Below are positions 45,836-58,422 of a stretch of 64,000 bases of DNA, one piece after another. The stretch lies in contig OY821791.1 of the NCBI GenBank assembly GCA_963682175.1, forward strand, positions 16,148,542-16,212,541. Reading direction: 5' to 3'. The position numbers were made by a program, and so were the translations under genes. Origin of the DNA: Triglochin maritima (lineage: Eukaryota > Streptophyta > Magnoliopsida > Alismatales > Juncaginaceae). The first letter of the stretch is position 1. Each line of letters opens with the position of its first letter. The notes below the pieces were generated by a model, which saw nothing but the letters and a program-made list of their open reading frames with translations, ran no database searches and had not been told where the DNA came from.

Positions 45836-47476
45836 AATACCCCCACACCTAAGTTTTTGCTAGTCTCGAGCAAAACAAAGAAAGGAAAAAGCATACGAAA
45901 AACAAGAAATCCTAACTCACTTTCGTAGGAATCACGGTTGCACTTAGCACGTGCAACAAGCCGTTAAACCTCCTTGTTGCCAAGGAGGAGGAGTGGTGTC
46001 TCCTGAGGGTTTTCAGCGGATATACCCACAAAATCCGAACAAGATGCATTAATCAATCTAGCTACACGACTCGTTGGACTTATTTTGTCGATCATGGAAT
46101 GCGGTAATACTACGGGTCGACTCTATATATGTAATCAGTCCACACACCTAGCCTAATGAGTTATTCGTGAGAGTTAACTAAGGAATTAAGTGAAAGACAT
46201 GGGCCACCTTAACTTCTGAATGTGAAACAAAGTGTAAAGTCCATTTTGGTTCTTATTTGCATTATCATTTTTTTTTTCTTTTTGTTTCTTTTCACATTTT
46301 TTTTTCTTTTACTTTTTATTAGTTGGAGCTTCATTCTCCCAGGGTCAGGTTCCATGCATCATTGCCCATGAGGACTTACACTATCATGTACACCTTTCCC
46401 CACATCTCCACATAGGGCAATCCCTACCACCCGTGTAACGGGAGTTCGGTCGGTGCATCCCAAGTCAGATGACTCGAAAGCACCAGGCACAAAGTCCCCT
46501 CAGACCTACTTTCCCGAGTGATAGGAGCCGTGCGAGAAGAGAGAACACCACTTATTTATTCATTTATCTACATGGGAACCAAAACCCCTACACTTAAGTT
46601 TCACAAAAAGATATTAAGGGCCCTTGACTACAACAAACTTCCTAAATTAACAAACACGAATTATTTGACTCACTAGGTTCAGGGTGGACTTCTTTAAATG
46701 TTTGAGCACTGAAACCCACTGATTACTCACTCCCAAGGGAAAACTGGGGTGCATCCTAACGACTCGATAAATCCTAAAGCCACGTACTAGATATCCTAAT
46801 GCATCAAGTTCAAGACAATTTTGGGAGCTTTCTTTTTACTTTGCCTCTCAACGGTTTTGCACATGCTAAACACACGCAAAACCCACAAAACATTTTCTTT
46901 CGAAAACACATGAAGATTTTGAAAGAAATGTGAAAATTTTGAAGCACTAGGCAAGCAAAAGAAGACAAGTCACCCAAGGATCATGGCAAGCAAATATATC
47001 GATATTAAATGCAGCACACTAACATGACCCTAACAATGCAAACAAAAGAAAACAAAATCAAAAGAAAAGACTCGACTATGTACACACGTAAAACACCCCC
47101 CCACACCTACTTCATGCATTGTCCTCAATGAATGTGAACAAGATACTACATGGATACATGCATGAAAAAGGAACGATCTCACCAACATGAAGTACAAAGG
47201 GACGTTCGGGGTCATGTTGATGGACACAAACCCAAATTCCCTCAAAACCTGTGAGAAGCTGAAGAAGGGAGACAAATACGTGAAAGAAATGGGGCCCAAA
47301 TACACAAGGGTTGGGGCTCACAACAATCAATGCTCACTGAGGGAGTCTTTTATTGTACTTTTTTTTTCTTTTTCTTTTTTTTCTTTTTTTTTTCCTTTTT
47401 TTTATATAACTATGTACAAACATAAGTTCCCATCTTCATTTGTCAAAAGACATCAAATGGGAACCTCAAGAGTGGG
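45836..47476 (-). other. 3' noncoding region of element F
   Basis: Noncoding. The 3' purine tract (plus-strand AATACCCCCACACCT) is at 45836-45850 and the conserved hairpin block at about 45917-46050. The TCATCTGACTTGGGATGC block (complement) lies near 46458-46475 and T/A-rich runs near 46268-46320. The internal purine tract is at 47094-47108, the pyrimidine/CTCACAG block near 47250, and an A/T-rich run near 47355-47405. Confidence 0.8.
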
Positions 47477-48967
47477 TCAATGCACTTGGAAAGGGAACAT
47501 GACACCACGCGGGGCCAGAATACGCATGCGTGGGCCCCCTTCACAAAGAGCACCAGATGAAATGAGAGGTTCATGAATTGGACGCAAAGGCGTCTCATTC
47601 AAAGGATCAAACTGAAAGAGCTTGAACCTCTCAAGAGTTTGGGAAATAAGGGGCAACGGAAGAAAAATATCTCCCGTTGCGGAACTGAAGTTATGATCAT
47701 CAATCCAAACTCTCCAACCAACAGGCTGGTGGGTCGGAACGAGGTCAAGCACCTCGTTATGCATGTCCAACTCACCAGGAGAACAGGAAGTGGGTCTCAT
47801 ACCCAAAGTATCCTCCAAGGAACTCCTAATACCCTCATGAGCAATGTAGTTGTTTGATGTTCCATCATTTCCAAGATGATCAGGAACAATAGTGAGAGGC
47901 AAACTCTCATCAGGTTGTTTGAAATTGAGGGTACTAGGGAGCTCTTGCTCCACCAGAGGTGGGTCCTTAAGAGGATGAAAATGAAGATCATGTGGCTCAA
48001 GGGCCACGGGACAAAAAAGTAAGGCACAATCCTGTGCCGACTCATAATAGAACTGGTCCAAGTTATGCTCAATTTGAATTGAATCCTCCACTAAGTGATC
48101 GTGAATTGAAACCCCAAGTCCCTCAGACTGACTAGGAGTTTGACTTTGAAAGGTTGTGCTTTCAATTTGTGGATGTGGTGGTGGTTCGATATCAAAAGAA
48201 GAATCCTCATGTTGACAAGAAAGGTTACTTTCCTCACATTCACGTAATTTCTGCGACATTTGACTCACTTGCAGTGTCATATTTTGTATGGACTGTTGAG
48301 TGGTTTCCATGAACGTAAGGAAAGTTTGTTTCAAGGAATCAGGTATGCGGTCAACGATGAGGTCCAAGTCAGAGCTTGGGAAATTTTGTGGTTGGGTATT
48401 GATGGGCTGAGAATGAGTCCAATGATTTGGAGTGGGGTGCTGGTAGAATTCTGGGTATTCGGGAGGAGGATACGGGGGTGAAAATGAGGTATAAGAATTT
48501 GGATAAGATTTGTCTCCCCATGAATCCATCACTCTCGGGTTGTACGCGGATGCGTAATGGTCATAATGAGCATTTTGGGAAAATGTGTGCTCATACTCAG
48601 GCTCAGGGGGAACATAAGGACATTCCCCGATAACATGACCACTCAACCCACAACAGTCGCACGGTACGGCTACTGGAGCCACCGGGGCACTCATGTCGTC
48701 TGCCATACGCATGAAAGAGGCCAAAGTTTGTTGTAATGTCTCAGTTTGTTGACCAGCATATGATCCGGCATAACTAGATTGTGGTCTAGCAGTCGGTGCC
48801 TCTCTCATGTTACCCCAATATGAAGACTGCTCAGTCACAAAATTGCGATCATCCCAACCATACGGGGTGTTAGTCTGAGCCACCCCAGGTTGCATGGGTC
48901 CGGAGTACCAGGGAGAATCGTCCTGGTCCCAACAATGATATGGATGGTCGCCCATGTAACCATCCAT
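47477..48967 (-). CDS. Gag-derived protein of element F lacking capsid and protease
   Basis: Open frame of 497 codons starting at ATG 48967 (MDGYMGDHPYHCWD). The frame extends upstream to 49006 without ATG, and E and D start at the same place. In order: an acidic N-terminus, a zinc knuckle CDCCGLSGHVIGEC at residues 103-116 (C-x2-C-x4-H-x4-C), a Pro/Tyr-rich linker, a helical segment (TQQSIQNMTLQVSQMSQKL) like that after the knuckle in A to D, and a C-terminal domain shared with C (THQPVGWRV, FKLFQFDPLNETP, MFPFQV). Compared with A to D it lacks exactly the capsid region and the aspartic protease. It probably binds RNA; the role of the C-terminal domain is unknown. Confidence 0.85.
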   Translation of the reverse strand: MDGYMGDHPYHCWDQDDSPWYSGPMQPGVAQTNTPYGWDDRNFVTEQSSYWGNMREAPTARPQSSYAGSYAGQQTETLQQTLASFMRMADDMSAPVAPVAVPCDCCGLSGHVIGECPYVPPEPEYEHTFSQNAHYDHYASAYNPRVMDSWGDKSYPNSYTSFSPPYPPPEYPEFYQHPTPNHWTHSQPINTQPQNFPSSDLDLIVDRIPDSLKQTFLTFMETTQQSIQNMTLQVSQMSQKLRECEESNLSCQHEDSSFDIEPPPHPQIESTTFQSQTPSQSEGLGVSIHDHLVEDSIQIEHNLDQFYYESAQDCALLFCPVALEPHDLHFHPLKDPPLVEQELPSTLNFKQPDESLPLTIVPDHLGNDGTSNNYIAHEGIRSSLEDTLGMRPTSCSPGELDMHNEVLDLVPTHQPVGWRVWIDDHNFSSATGDIFLPLPLISQTLERFKLFQFDPLNETPLRPIHEPLISSGALCEGGPRMRILAPRGVMFPFQVH

Positions 48968-50077
48968 CTCAAGAAAAACTCTCCAGTCGATCACTCTCAC
49001 CACCACGAGGCTAAGCTCGCAAAAAGTGCTCGACTCGACCCTAAAACGCTACCAGAGAGTGTAAAGGGGAGGAGACTATAACGTAGAAGAAGGTGAGAAG
49101 AAGATGACTCAGAGGAGAAGGGAAGAATCCCTAGAGCTAGCGAGGGTACAGGGTGAAGGTAGAAGCCTAACTAGCAAGCATGGCTCAAACAATGTAAGGC
49201 AATGGGTCCTTAGGCTAGACGACGCCTAACTTCGAGGTCACTAGCCTTGACACGCCTCACCTCCCTACAACGAGGACCACAATGCCCAGCAAGTGATACC
49301 AGATCCGGAGATCCAGTACCTCCTACTATCGACAAGGTAGGCAACGCCGATCAGGTCATGACGGTCTCAACTAGATTACTCTCCTAGTGCGCCCGCAATC
49401 GTAGGGCTAATGTCTACTTGCTTTTAGTTAAGGCTTTACTTGAGTGTGCTTTTTGGGGCTAAGGGAGGGGTGATGAAATCCCCCACCTTATCTTTGAAGT
49501 CTATAGGTGATGCCCCTTAAAGATGTTTTGAAATATTAGGCTAGCAAGCAACTCACCAAACAAGCACTCACCTCACTCTTGTTTCGATGCAAACCTTACT
49601 CACTAATGAATGTCCTAATGCGTGAATGAGTGATAAGGAATGCGTACCTCGCTCCAGCAATCAACGACAAAATGTAAAGCAAAGAAAAGAAAGATGCATG
49701 CAAGGTCTACATATGATGCATGACCTAGATGGCAAGAAGTCTAATCTTTTGCTTTGAGTTTTATGGTCCAAGTTGATTAAAGGGGGAGTGATTAATGATC
49801 TGGGAGCAAATAAGAAGTCACAGCATGCAACATTGGGCTCCCAGATAACAAAAATTACAACACAAATGACCACAAAAAAATTGGAAGACAGAATCCCTTA
49901 CCAGGCCGCCAATTGGCGGTTCCAAACCGCGGATTGGCGGTCTGTTGTTGGATTTGCTTCCTCAAACTTCTCCAGTGGCCTCCCCGTGATCAGAGTGTTC
50001 CCAGCAACTAAGAAAAACTGAAAACAAAAAATTAAAAACCCCTCGAATCGTCCAAACCAAGGTCTGGACAGAGCACC
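48968..50077 (-). other. Leader of element F
   Basis: Noncoding. Conserved leader block at about 49155-49520; paired palindromes at 49904-49943 (GGCCGCCAATTGGCGGTT and ACCGCGGATTGGCGGTC). The TTAAGTTTTTGGCG-like join to the LTR follows the primer site. Confidence 0.8.
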
Positions 50078-50095
50078 TCCCCGGCAACGGCGCCA
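50078..50095 (-). promoter_or_regulatory. Primer-binding site of element F (tRNA-Asp)
   Basis: Plus-strand TCCCCGGCAACGGCGCCA, the exact complement of the D site, six bases from the LTR. Confidence 0.9.
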
Positions 50096-50101
50096 AAAAC
50101 T

Positions 50102-51658
50102 TGATTGATCGTTTTATATTTCTACCGCAAGTGCACGGCCGCGTTGAAGCGGTGGCAAATACGGGTCGTCCACTGGGAGGTGTGTCGACACTTGGTTTAT
50201 TCGAAGGCGAGAGGTAAAAAGAAGGGAGAAAGATGTATTACACTAATCTAAACTACAAAGCTGAAATGAAATGCAAAAGGAAATGAAGATAAGCAATAAA
50301 ACTAAGCCCCAAAGGGGGTAGAGAAATAATGTGAACATAAAGAAGTGTGTGTGTGTGTGTTCATTAAGCTCCTCACAACATGTAGTACATGAAATCATAA
50401 AACTACATCCAACTTTGCCTCTACATGAATTAAGATAAGACTACATCATTAAAACATACAAGACAATAATTGGAATGAAGCTACATGAACTCAAGTATAA
50501 AGACTAGACCCTACTATGCCTCCACATGAATTAAGATGACTACATCATTAAAACATACAAGACATTAGCTAAGGAAAAGGCAACAAGAGTACATACACTA
50601 CAAATTGTGTTTCCAACATTAACTTCATCCATATCCTAACCTTATCATTCCCCATAAAATAGGTCCACTAATCAAAGCATAAGCTAAGCTTCATTCAAGA
50701 GCATTAGCATATCAAAGATAAGAGTGGAGACCCATTATATGGTTATGGAAATCATATAAAGCTCAAGGGATAAAAATAACACACACTTAATACACTACAT
50801 GATTATATCACATATTTCTCCACCCCCCAAATGGGGATGGAACTACTCACTACTCATTATACTACTGATTAGACTAAGCAAAGAAAACATTTAACTAAGA
50901 TACTGAAATTACTAAACAAGAAATCAAGCAAAGTAAAACAAACCACACAAAACAAGCAACATAACAAGACAAGATTAAAAGAAACAAATAAACTTTTATT
51001 AACAATGACTCACATTGAAGGTAGCACTCTTCTCCACCTTGAGTTATTGCTTCAAGGCTCACTCCTTAGTAGAGAGAATGCCACCAAACAATGGGTAATT
51101 ACAATGGAAGGTGAAGAATTCTATTTATAAGCATGGAAAAAGCTAATCCGGGACAATCCCCCGATGTGGGACTAAACCAATACCAAAAATACACTAAGAA
51201 TACACTAATACACGTGCTACAGAAAACTAGATGGATTCTGGGCTAAATGGACCGCCAATTAGCGGTTCCAGACCGCCAATTGGCGGTCTATAAGGTTTAG
51301 ATCCGTCTGGTTTTCTTTGTGGGCTTTTCTTGAAGTGTTTCTTGGTCTTAGATGCATCTGGTTGGTTTAGTGGAGCTCCGACCCGAATCGAATTGACAAA
51401 ATACTCCTCATGATGGTGTGGAGTTTCCTGTTTTGCTCTTAGGTCCTTCTGTCTTACGATCAGGTCCTTCCCCCTTGCATCTTGGTCCCCAGGTCTCACA
51501 ATTAGGTCCTTTTTTTCCTGCTTTTGGGTCCTTTCATGGCTCTTCTCTTCAAACCTCTTTATTTCTGAAAACTAAACATAAAACTCGTCACATAGCATTG
51601 CTTAGGTGTAAGATAATGGATATAAGGTACAAATATAAGCATGAAATGATGTCAATCA
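50102..51658 (-). repeat. 5' LTR of element F
   Basis: 1,557 bp, nearly identical to 44281-45835. U3 palindromes at 51250-51288; TATA box (TATTTATA on +) near 51121-51128. Confidence 0.95.
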
Positions 51659-51663
51659 AGTGG

Positions 51664-52623
51664 TGTCTAATCATTTTTGCAAAACTCATCAAGTTATAAA
51701 TTCTATCCTAAACAAGCAAGCATACATTCATGTTTAATCAACACATTGAAATTAAAGCATTCATCCCATTTCTAATGCATGTATGTACATCTACTCCACC
51801 CCCCAAAGGGGATGGAACTACTCACTAAACATTACACTAATTATTAAACTATGGAAAGAAAGCATATTAAAACTAAGCTAGAATTAAAAGACGATTAAAC
51901 TAAAACATGCACAAACAATAAAAGGAGCATAAAACAAACAATGAAAGAAACACAAAACTTTATTGATAAAATGACTCACATTAAAAGTAGCATCCTCCTA
52001 CTTTAGTGTGTGCTTCAAGGCCTCACTTCTAGTAGGAAGAATAGCCACTTAAAATATGGAGTGATTACAAAAGGAGGTGAAGAGTTCTATTTATAGGCAT
52101 GGAAAAAGCTAATTCGGGACAATCCCCCGATGTGGGACTAAACAGATACCACACATAGCCTAAACATCCTCTAATACATGTGCTGAAGAATTTTTAGCGC
52201 ATTTGGGCCAAAAGTGACCGGCAATTAGCGGTCTTGGACCGCTAATTAGCGGTCTACAGTGTCCGGATCGCTCTGGAATTTCTTGTGGGCTTTTCTGGAA
52301 GGCTTTGTTGGTATTTGATATATCTAGTTTGCATGTTGGAGCTCCGACCCGAATAGAATTGCCAAAATACTCCCCATGATGGTGAGGAGTATTCTGTTTT
52401 GCTCTTAGGTCCTTCTGTCTTGCAATCAGGTCCTTCTTCCTTGCATCTTGGTCCCCAGATCTCACAATTCAGTCCTTTTTCCCAGCTTTTGGGTCATTTT
52501 ATCCTTCATCTCTTCAAACCTATTTATTCCTGAAAACTAAACATAAAACTCGTGACATAGCATTGTTTAGGTGAAAGATAATGGATATAAGATACAAATA
52601 TAAGCATGAAATGATGTCAATCA
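51664..52623 (-). repeat. 3' LTR of element B, U3/R part
   Basis: Continues the LTR broken by F and ends GATGTCAATCA at 52623. TATA box at 52088-52095 (TATTTATA on +). U3 palindromes at 52216-52254: GACCGGCAATTAGCGGTC, TTG, GACCGCTAATTAGCGGTC. Confidence 0.95.
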
Positions 52624-54219
52624 AATACCCCCACACCTAACTTTTGCTAGTCCCGAGCAAAACAAAGAAAGAGAAAAGCATACGAAAAAACAAGAAATCC
52701 TAACTCACTTTCGTAGGAATCACAGTTGCACTTAGCACGTGCAATAAGCCGTTAAACCTCCTTGTCGCGAAGGAGGAGGAGTGTTGTCTCCTGAGGGTTT
52801 TCAGCGGATATACCCACAAAATCCGAACAGGATGCATTAATCAATCTAGCTACATGACTCGTTGGACTCATTTTGTCGATCATGGGACGCGGTAATACTA
52901 CGGGTCGACTCTATAAATGTAATCGGTCCACACACCTAGCCTAATGAGTTATTTGTGAAAGTTAGTTAAGGACTTGAGTGAAAGACATGGGCAACCTTAA
53001 CTTCTGAATGTGATACAATGTGTAAAGTCCATTTTGGTTCTTATTTGACTCTTTTTTTTCTTCTTTTTTTTCAATTTTTTTTTTCATTGGAGCATTTTAT
53101 TGGTTGGTGTTTGATTCTCCCAGGGTCAGGTTTCGTGCATCATTGCCTGTGAGGACTTACACTATCACGTACACCTTCCCCGAAATCTCCACTTAGGGCG
53201 CTCCCTACCACCCGTGTAACGGGAGTTCGGTCGGTGCATCCCAAGTCAGATGACTCGAAAGCACCAGGCACAAAGTCCCCTCAGACCTACTTTCCCGAGT
53301 GATAGGAGTCGTGCGAGAAGAGATAATACCACTTATTTATCTACATGGGAACCAAAACCCCTACACTTAAGTTTCACAAAAAGAGATTAAGGGCCCTTGC
53401 CTACGACAAACTTCCTTATACTAACAGACACGAATTATTTGACTCACTAGGTTCAGGGTGGACTTCTTTAAATGTTTGAGTACTGAAACCCTATGATTAC
53501 ACGCCCCCCGAGGGAAAACCGGGGTGCATCCTAATGACTCGATAAGACCTAAAGCCAGTAAACTAGAAATCCTAATGCATCAAGTTCAAGACAATTTTGG
53601 GAGCTTTCTTTTTACTTTGCCTCTCAACGGTTTTGCACATGCTAAACACACGCAAAACCTACAAAAACATTTTCTTTCGCAAACACATGAAGATTTTGAA
53701 AGAAATGTGAAAATTTTAATGCACTAGGCAAGCAAAAGAAGACAGGTCACCCAATGATCATGGCAAGCAGATATATCAATGTTAAATGCGGCACACTAAC
53801 ATGACCCTAACAATGCACACAAAAGAAAACAAAAAATCAAAAGAAAAGACTTGACTATGTAGTCACGTAAAACACCCCCCCACACCTACTTCATTAATTG
53901 TCCTCAATGAATGTGAACAAGATACTACATGTAGATATGCATGAAAAAGGAAAGATCTCACCAACATGAAGTACAAAGGGACGTTCAGGGTCATGTTGAT
54001 GAACACAAACCCAAATTCCTTCAAAACCTGTGAGAAGCTGAAGAAGGGAGATAAATACGTGAAGAGATTGGGCCCAAGTACACAAGGGTTGGGGCCCACA
54101 ACAATCGATGCTCACTGAAGGAGTCTTTTATTACACACTTTTTTTTCTTTTTTTTTTTGTTTTTTTTGTTTTTTTTACAAGATATACACATCAACCAAGA
54201 TATTCTCATAATCATTTGG
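52624..54219 (-). other. 3' noncoding region of element B
   Basis: Same order of blocks as in F and D. The 3' purine tract is at 52624-52638, the conserved block at about 52704-52835, the TCATCTGACTTGGGATGC complement near 53242, the internal purine tract near 53871-53887, and the CTCACAG block near 54030. T-rich runs lie near 53047-53090 and 54138-54175. No gene. Confidence 0.8.
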
Positions 54220-57210
54220 TCAAGGAACATCAAATGAGAACATCATGTTTTGAGGACCAGAGACTTGCCGAGATGGGCAAACTCCACTGGTACTCTGAGG
54301 TGTCATGCGGGGTGAAAGGTCAAAGCTGAAAGGCTCGAACCCCTCATGATATTGGTTGGGTGTGGGCAACAAAGAATGAAGTTGTGTTGCCTAACTAGGG
54401 TTTAATTGCTTATCGAAGAAAACCCTCCAACCAATAGGCGGGTGCATCGGAATGAGTTCCTCAGGCTCATTCGATGGATGCAGCAGACTTGCATCACTAA
54501 GAATGGGGCTTCTCCCCAAGTCATCCAACAAGGACCTCCCACCATCATTTAGATCATCAAGCATAAGCTCGGTCATAGGTGGGTCCTTGTTGGAGTCAAT
54601 ATGAAGCTCAAATGGCTCAATGACCATGAGACATGAGGTAGAGACACCTTCTGGTATAGGCATATGATGAGGTGTCTCACTCTCACTAGTACTCTCAACT
54701 GAATCATGCAACGAACACTCCCTTTGGACATTCATGTTCGAGGCCAGCTCACTCTGTTGCATTGCGAAGACAGGCAATGAGTTTTCGCTGGGCCCTCGAA
54801 CATTCTCAACGGGTTGCATTGGGGTTAGGGGTGTTCGTTGATTTTGTGGTGCTTTCTCCAATTGGCGGATGAGATTGAGATTTAAAGGTTTATCCATGGG
54901 TTCCTGTTGCCTACCAGAGTTGAACACATGAAACTCGGCACTCATGTTACCGAATGAGAGCTTCATGAGACCATTTCTACAATTAATCAAAGCATTGGAG
55001 GTTGCCAGAAATGGTCTACCTAAAATCATAGGTATTTGAGAGTGGGTGTTCGCAACAGGATTGGTATCGAGGACAACAAAATCGACTGGAAATATAAAAT
55101 CTCCAACTTTGATAAGCACAACCTCGATAATCCCCATGGGAATACGAATGGATCTATCCGCCAATTGGAGGGTGATCTTAGTTGGTTTCAATTCTGCCAA
55201 GTTCAACTGTTGATAAACAGAGAATGGGAGGAGGTTGACCGCCGATCCTAAATCAAGCAAAACATTGCTCAGTCTAGTGTCCCATATCGTACACTGAATA
55301 GTAGGACACCCAGGGTCCTTGTATTTTGTGTAGGTGGGATTGGACAAAAGTGAGCTGATATTTGCAGCCAAAAATGCTTTCTTAGGCACATTGGTCTTCC
55401 TCTTGGTTGTGCAGAGATCCTTCAACACTTTGGCATATTGAGGTATTTGTTGGATGACATCCAACAAGGGGATGTTAACCTTCACTTGCTTAAATACCTC
55501 TAATATCTTGTCCATGTTGTCACTCTGCTTTTTGGTTAACCTACTTGGATAAGGAGCTTTTGGCAGGTAGGTTTTCTGCGGTGCCTGAGAAGAAAGCTTT
55601 GGTGTATTACCCTCACCCTCAGCTTCTTCTTCACCACCATTCCCACTGAGGGGCTGCGTAGATGGTGGTGGGTGTGGCAAGGAAATGTGATTGTCAACCT
55701 GTTTTCGATTCCTTAAGGTCACAATGGAATTGACATGGTGAACAGGTTCCTCCACATGGTTCACTTGCCTCCCCCGAGGTACCACATTCTCATTTTGCAT
55801 TTGTTGTTGTTGGTACATGCGGGGGTTAGCCTCAGGCTGGCTAGGAAAAGACCCTCTCTCTCTCTCATGTACAGACTGAGCCAATTGGCCCATCTGAAGC
55901 TCTAGAGATTTCATGGTCTGCTGATTTGAAGTGAGAACTTGACTTGTGGTAGACATAAAATTTTTCATTGAGTTTTCAAGTCCACGAGTCAAGGTCTCAA
56001 GCGAATTGAATCGGGTTTCCATATTATTGGAATTTGGGAAACCCGATTGATTGGTCGTTTGTGCTTAGGGTGGCTGATAGGAATGTGCATGCATGGGAGG
56101 TTGGTATGATTGGGAAGGTGGTCTAGAGGAGTTTGAAGGACCACCCGGGGCATTATTTTGGTTCCATGAAAAATTGGGGTGGTTCCTCCATCCAGGGTTA
56201 TAAGATGATGAGTATGGGTCATTCCTAGCTCTGTCATAGATGGCGTTGACACGCTCCATCTCAGGAGGAATGGACTCACACTCGCTCTCTACATGACCTA
56301 TCTTACCACATGAATGACAAGGAACTGGACCAGATGTGGACATGTGAGGTGTACTTTGTCGGTTTTGGAGCTCAATCGAATCCATACGGCACATTATGGC
56401 CGCCATGCGTGCCTCGGTGGCCGTAGTGGTATCGATAGCAAATGCGGCACCCGATCTAGTCGAGTTTGCACTCGCGATCCTCGCTCCTATACTAGATGAT
56501 GCAGGTGGTTCCCTCACACTCTCCCACTGCATGGTTTTCTCAGCGAGGTCTTCTAGGAAGGCCCATGCCTCCCTTTCATCCTTTCCCAAAAACTCTCCTT
56601 GACACATGGACTCAAGGAGCGTTCTGGACGGGATGTGAAGACCCTCATACACAATCTGACAAAGACGCCACAACTCAATGCCATGGTGAGGGCACGAGGA
56701 TAGTAGCTCTTTGAACCTCTCAAGATATGCATGAAATGGTTCGGTCTCATGTTGATAGAACGAATTGATTTCGTTCCTCAATTTTTGAGTCCGATGATTA
56801 GGAAAGTACTTCTTGAGGAATGCAGATTGAAACTCATCCCAAGTCCTAAAGGAATTCGCCTGGTTGCTGTACAACCACTTCTTGGCGTCATCCTTTAGTG
56901 CAAAAGGAACGAGCCTAAGATGGATGGAGTCTGTGGTAAGTTGTTACAGCTTGAACATAGCACAGACCTCCTCAAATTCCCTGAGAAAGATATAGGGGTC
57001 ACCTTTCCCAGTGAAGCGAGGGAGCATGGAAATGAATTGAGGCTTAACCTCAAAATGGTTCCCATTAGCCTCTGGTAATACGATGCACGAGGGTAGAGCG
57101 GTACGGCTCGGGTAGCATCGATCACGAAGAGGTATGGGAACGACAACTGGAAGCACAGGTGGAACAGGCGGGTCCAGCAACTGCTCCTCCTCACGGAAAT
57201 TAGCAGCCAT
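54220..57210 (-). pseudogene. gag-pro: Gag-protease of element B, three in-frame stops
   Basis: The ATG at 57210 opens MAANFREEEQLLDPP and the terminal TGA is at 54220-54222. The whole 997-codon frame stays in register without indels. Capsid domain, knuckle CHSCGKIGHVESEC (about residues 297-310), helical segment, protease with DLGSA and ILGRPFLA, and the C-terminal domain (HPPIGWRV, MFSFDVP) are all visible. Two TAA codons (near 56945 and 56066) replace CAA of the C copy. A TAG near 54391 replaces GAG. The protein is most like that of C. No pol domains. Confidence 0.9.
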
Positions 57211-58398
57211 TGGACCCAAACTACGTGCGACACGAGAGGAGGAAGGTGTCGAGAAATCGATGACCGAAGCCGGATTGACAACGCTCCTCGTCAAACAACC
57301 ACTCTCGTCTTGTGTCCACGAAAGCATGCACAAAGGTGCACACACAAACCACAACTCTTTTTTTTTCAAAGAATGTACGTAGGGGAGAAGACAGGGGGAA
57401 CACAGGAGAGAAAGAATGACTCAGGAGAGAAAGGAAGAAGTCCTTATGCTACGGCGGATGGGTACAGGTAAAAGCACACAAGCAAACAAGGCTCAAGCAA
57501 TCCTAAGGTCGCTATAGGTCGTTACAGCTAGACCACGCCTAACTGCGAGGTCACACTGCCTTAACACGCCTCACCTCCCTACAACGAGGACCACAAAGCC
57601 CAGCAAGTGAGCCAAGATCCGGGGATCTCGTCTCTCCTACTATCGACAAAGTGGGCAACGCCGATCAGGTCATGACGGTCGGGACCGGATCACTCTCCTA
57701 ATGCGTCCAAGATCCTTAGGGCCAATGTCTACTTGATTTTAAAATTAGGCTCTTGATTAGTGTGGTTTTTGGGGCAAAGGAAAGGGTGATGAAATCCCCC
57801 ACCTTATCTTTTATGGGACAGCCCCTCCTTAGTAGCGTTTTGGAGTCCTAATCTAGCAATCAACTCTCCAAACAAAACGCTCAACTCACACTTGTTTCAA
57901 TGCACTTCCTACTAACTAATGCATGTTCATACGAAATGCATGAATGAGAGTATAAGGTGCGTACCTCACGCCAGCTCTCAGCAACAGAAAATAAAGCTAA
58001 GATAAAAGACAATCTAAGTGCCTAAGTCACATACATGATGCATGGCCTAAACAAAAAGAATGCATAATCTTTTGCTTTGAGTTTTAGGGTCCAAGTTGCT
58101 CAAGGGAAGTTGATTATTAATCTGGGAGCAATCTAAGAGTCAGAACATGCACAAATGGAGTCCCAGATTACTATATCAATTAGGCTAACAACAACAAAAA
58201 ACTAGAAGGTGAACTGAGCTCACCCAACCGCTGATTAGCGGTCTCAGACCACTAATTGGCGGTCTGAAGTGCCCAGGTAGCCTTGCAATTTTTCCAGAAG
58301 CCTTCCCTTGCTATTCCCAGTCTCCTGAAACAAAGAACAACTACAAAACACAAATTAAATCCACTCGAATCGTCCAAACAAGAGTCTGGACTGGCACC
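57211..58398 (-). other. Leader of element B
   Basis: Noncoding. Conserved leader block at about 57495-57820, more diverged than in D, E and F. Paired palindromes at 58226-58265 (ACCGCTGATTAGCGGTC and GACCACTAATTGGCGGTC). Confidence 0.75.
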
Positions 58399-58416
58399 TC
58401 CCCGGCAACGGCGCCA
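58399..58416 (-). promoter_or_regulatory. Primer-binding site of element B (tRNA-Asp)
   Basis: Plus-strand TCCCCGGCAACGGCGCCA; exact, six bases from the LTR end at 58423. Confidence 0.9.
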
Positions 58417-58422
58417 AAAACT

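Larger units (their letters stand above)
44281..51658 (-). mobile_element. Element F (Athila-type, capsid-less), AGTGG target duplication
   Basis: Complete 7,378-bp element with duplications AGTGG at 44276-44280 and 51659-51663, inserted in the 3' LTR of B. The LTRs differ by about three substitutions and one GT repeat unit, so it is very young. It has a tRNA-Asp primer site, leader, one intact ORF, noncoding region and purine tract. Capsid, protease and all pol domains are absent. Confidence 0.95.
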
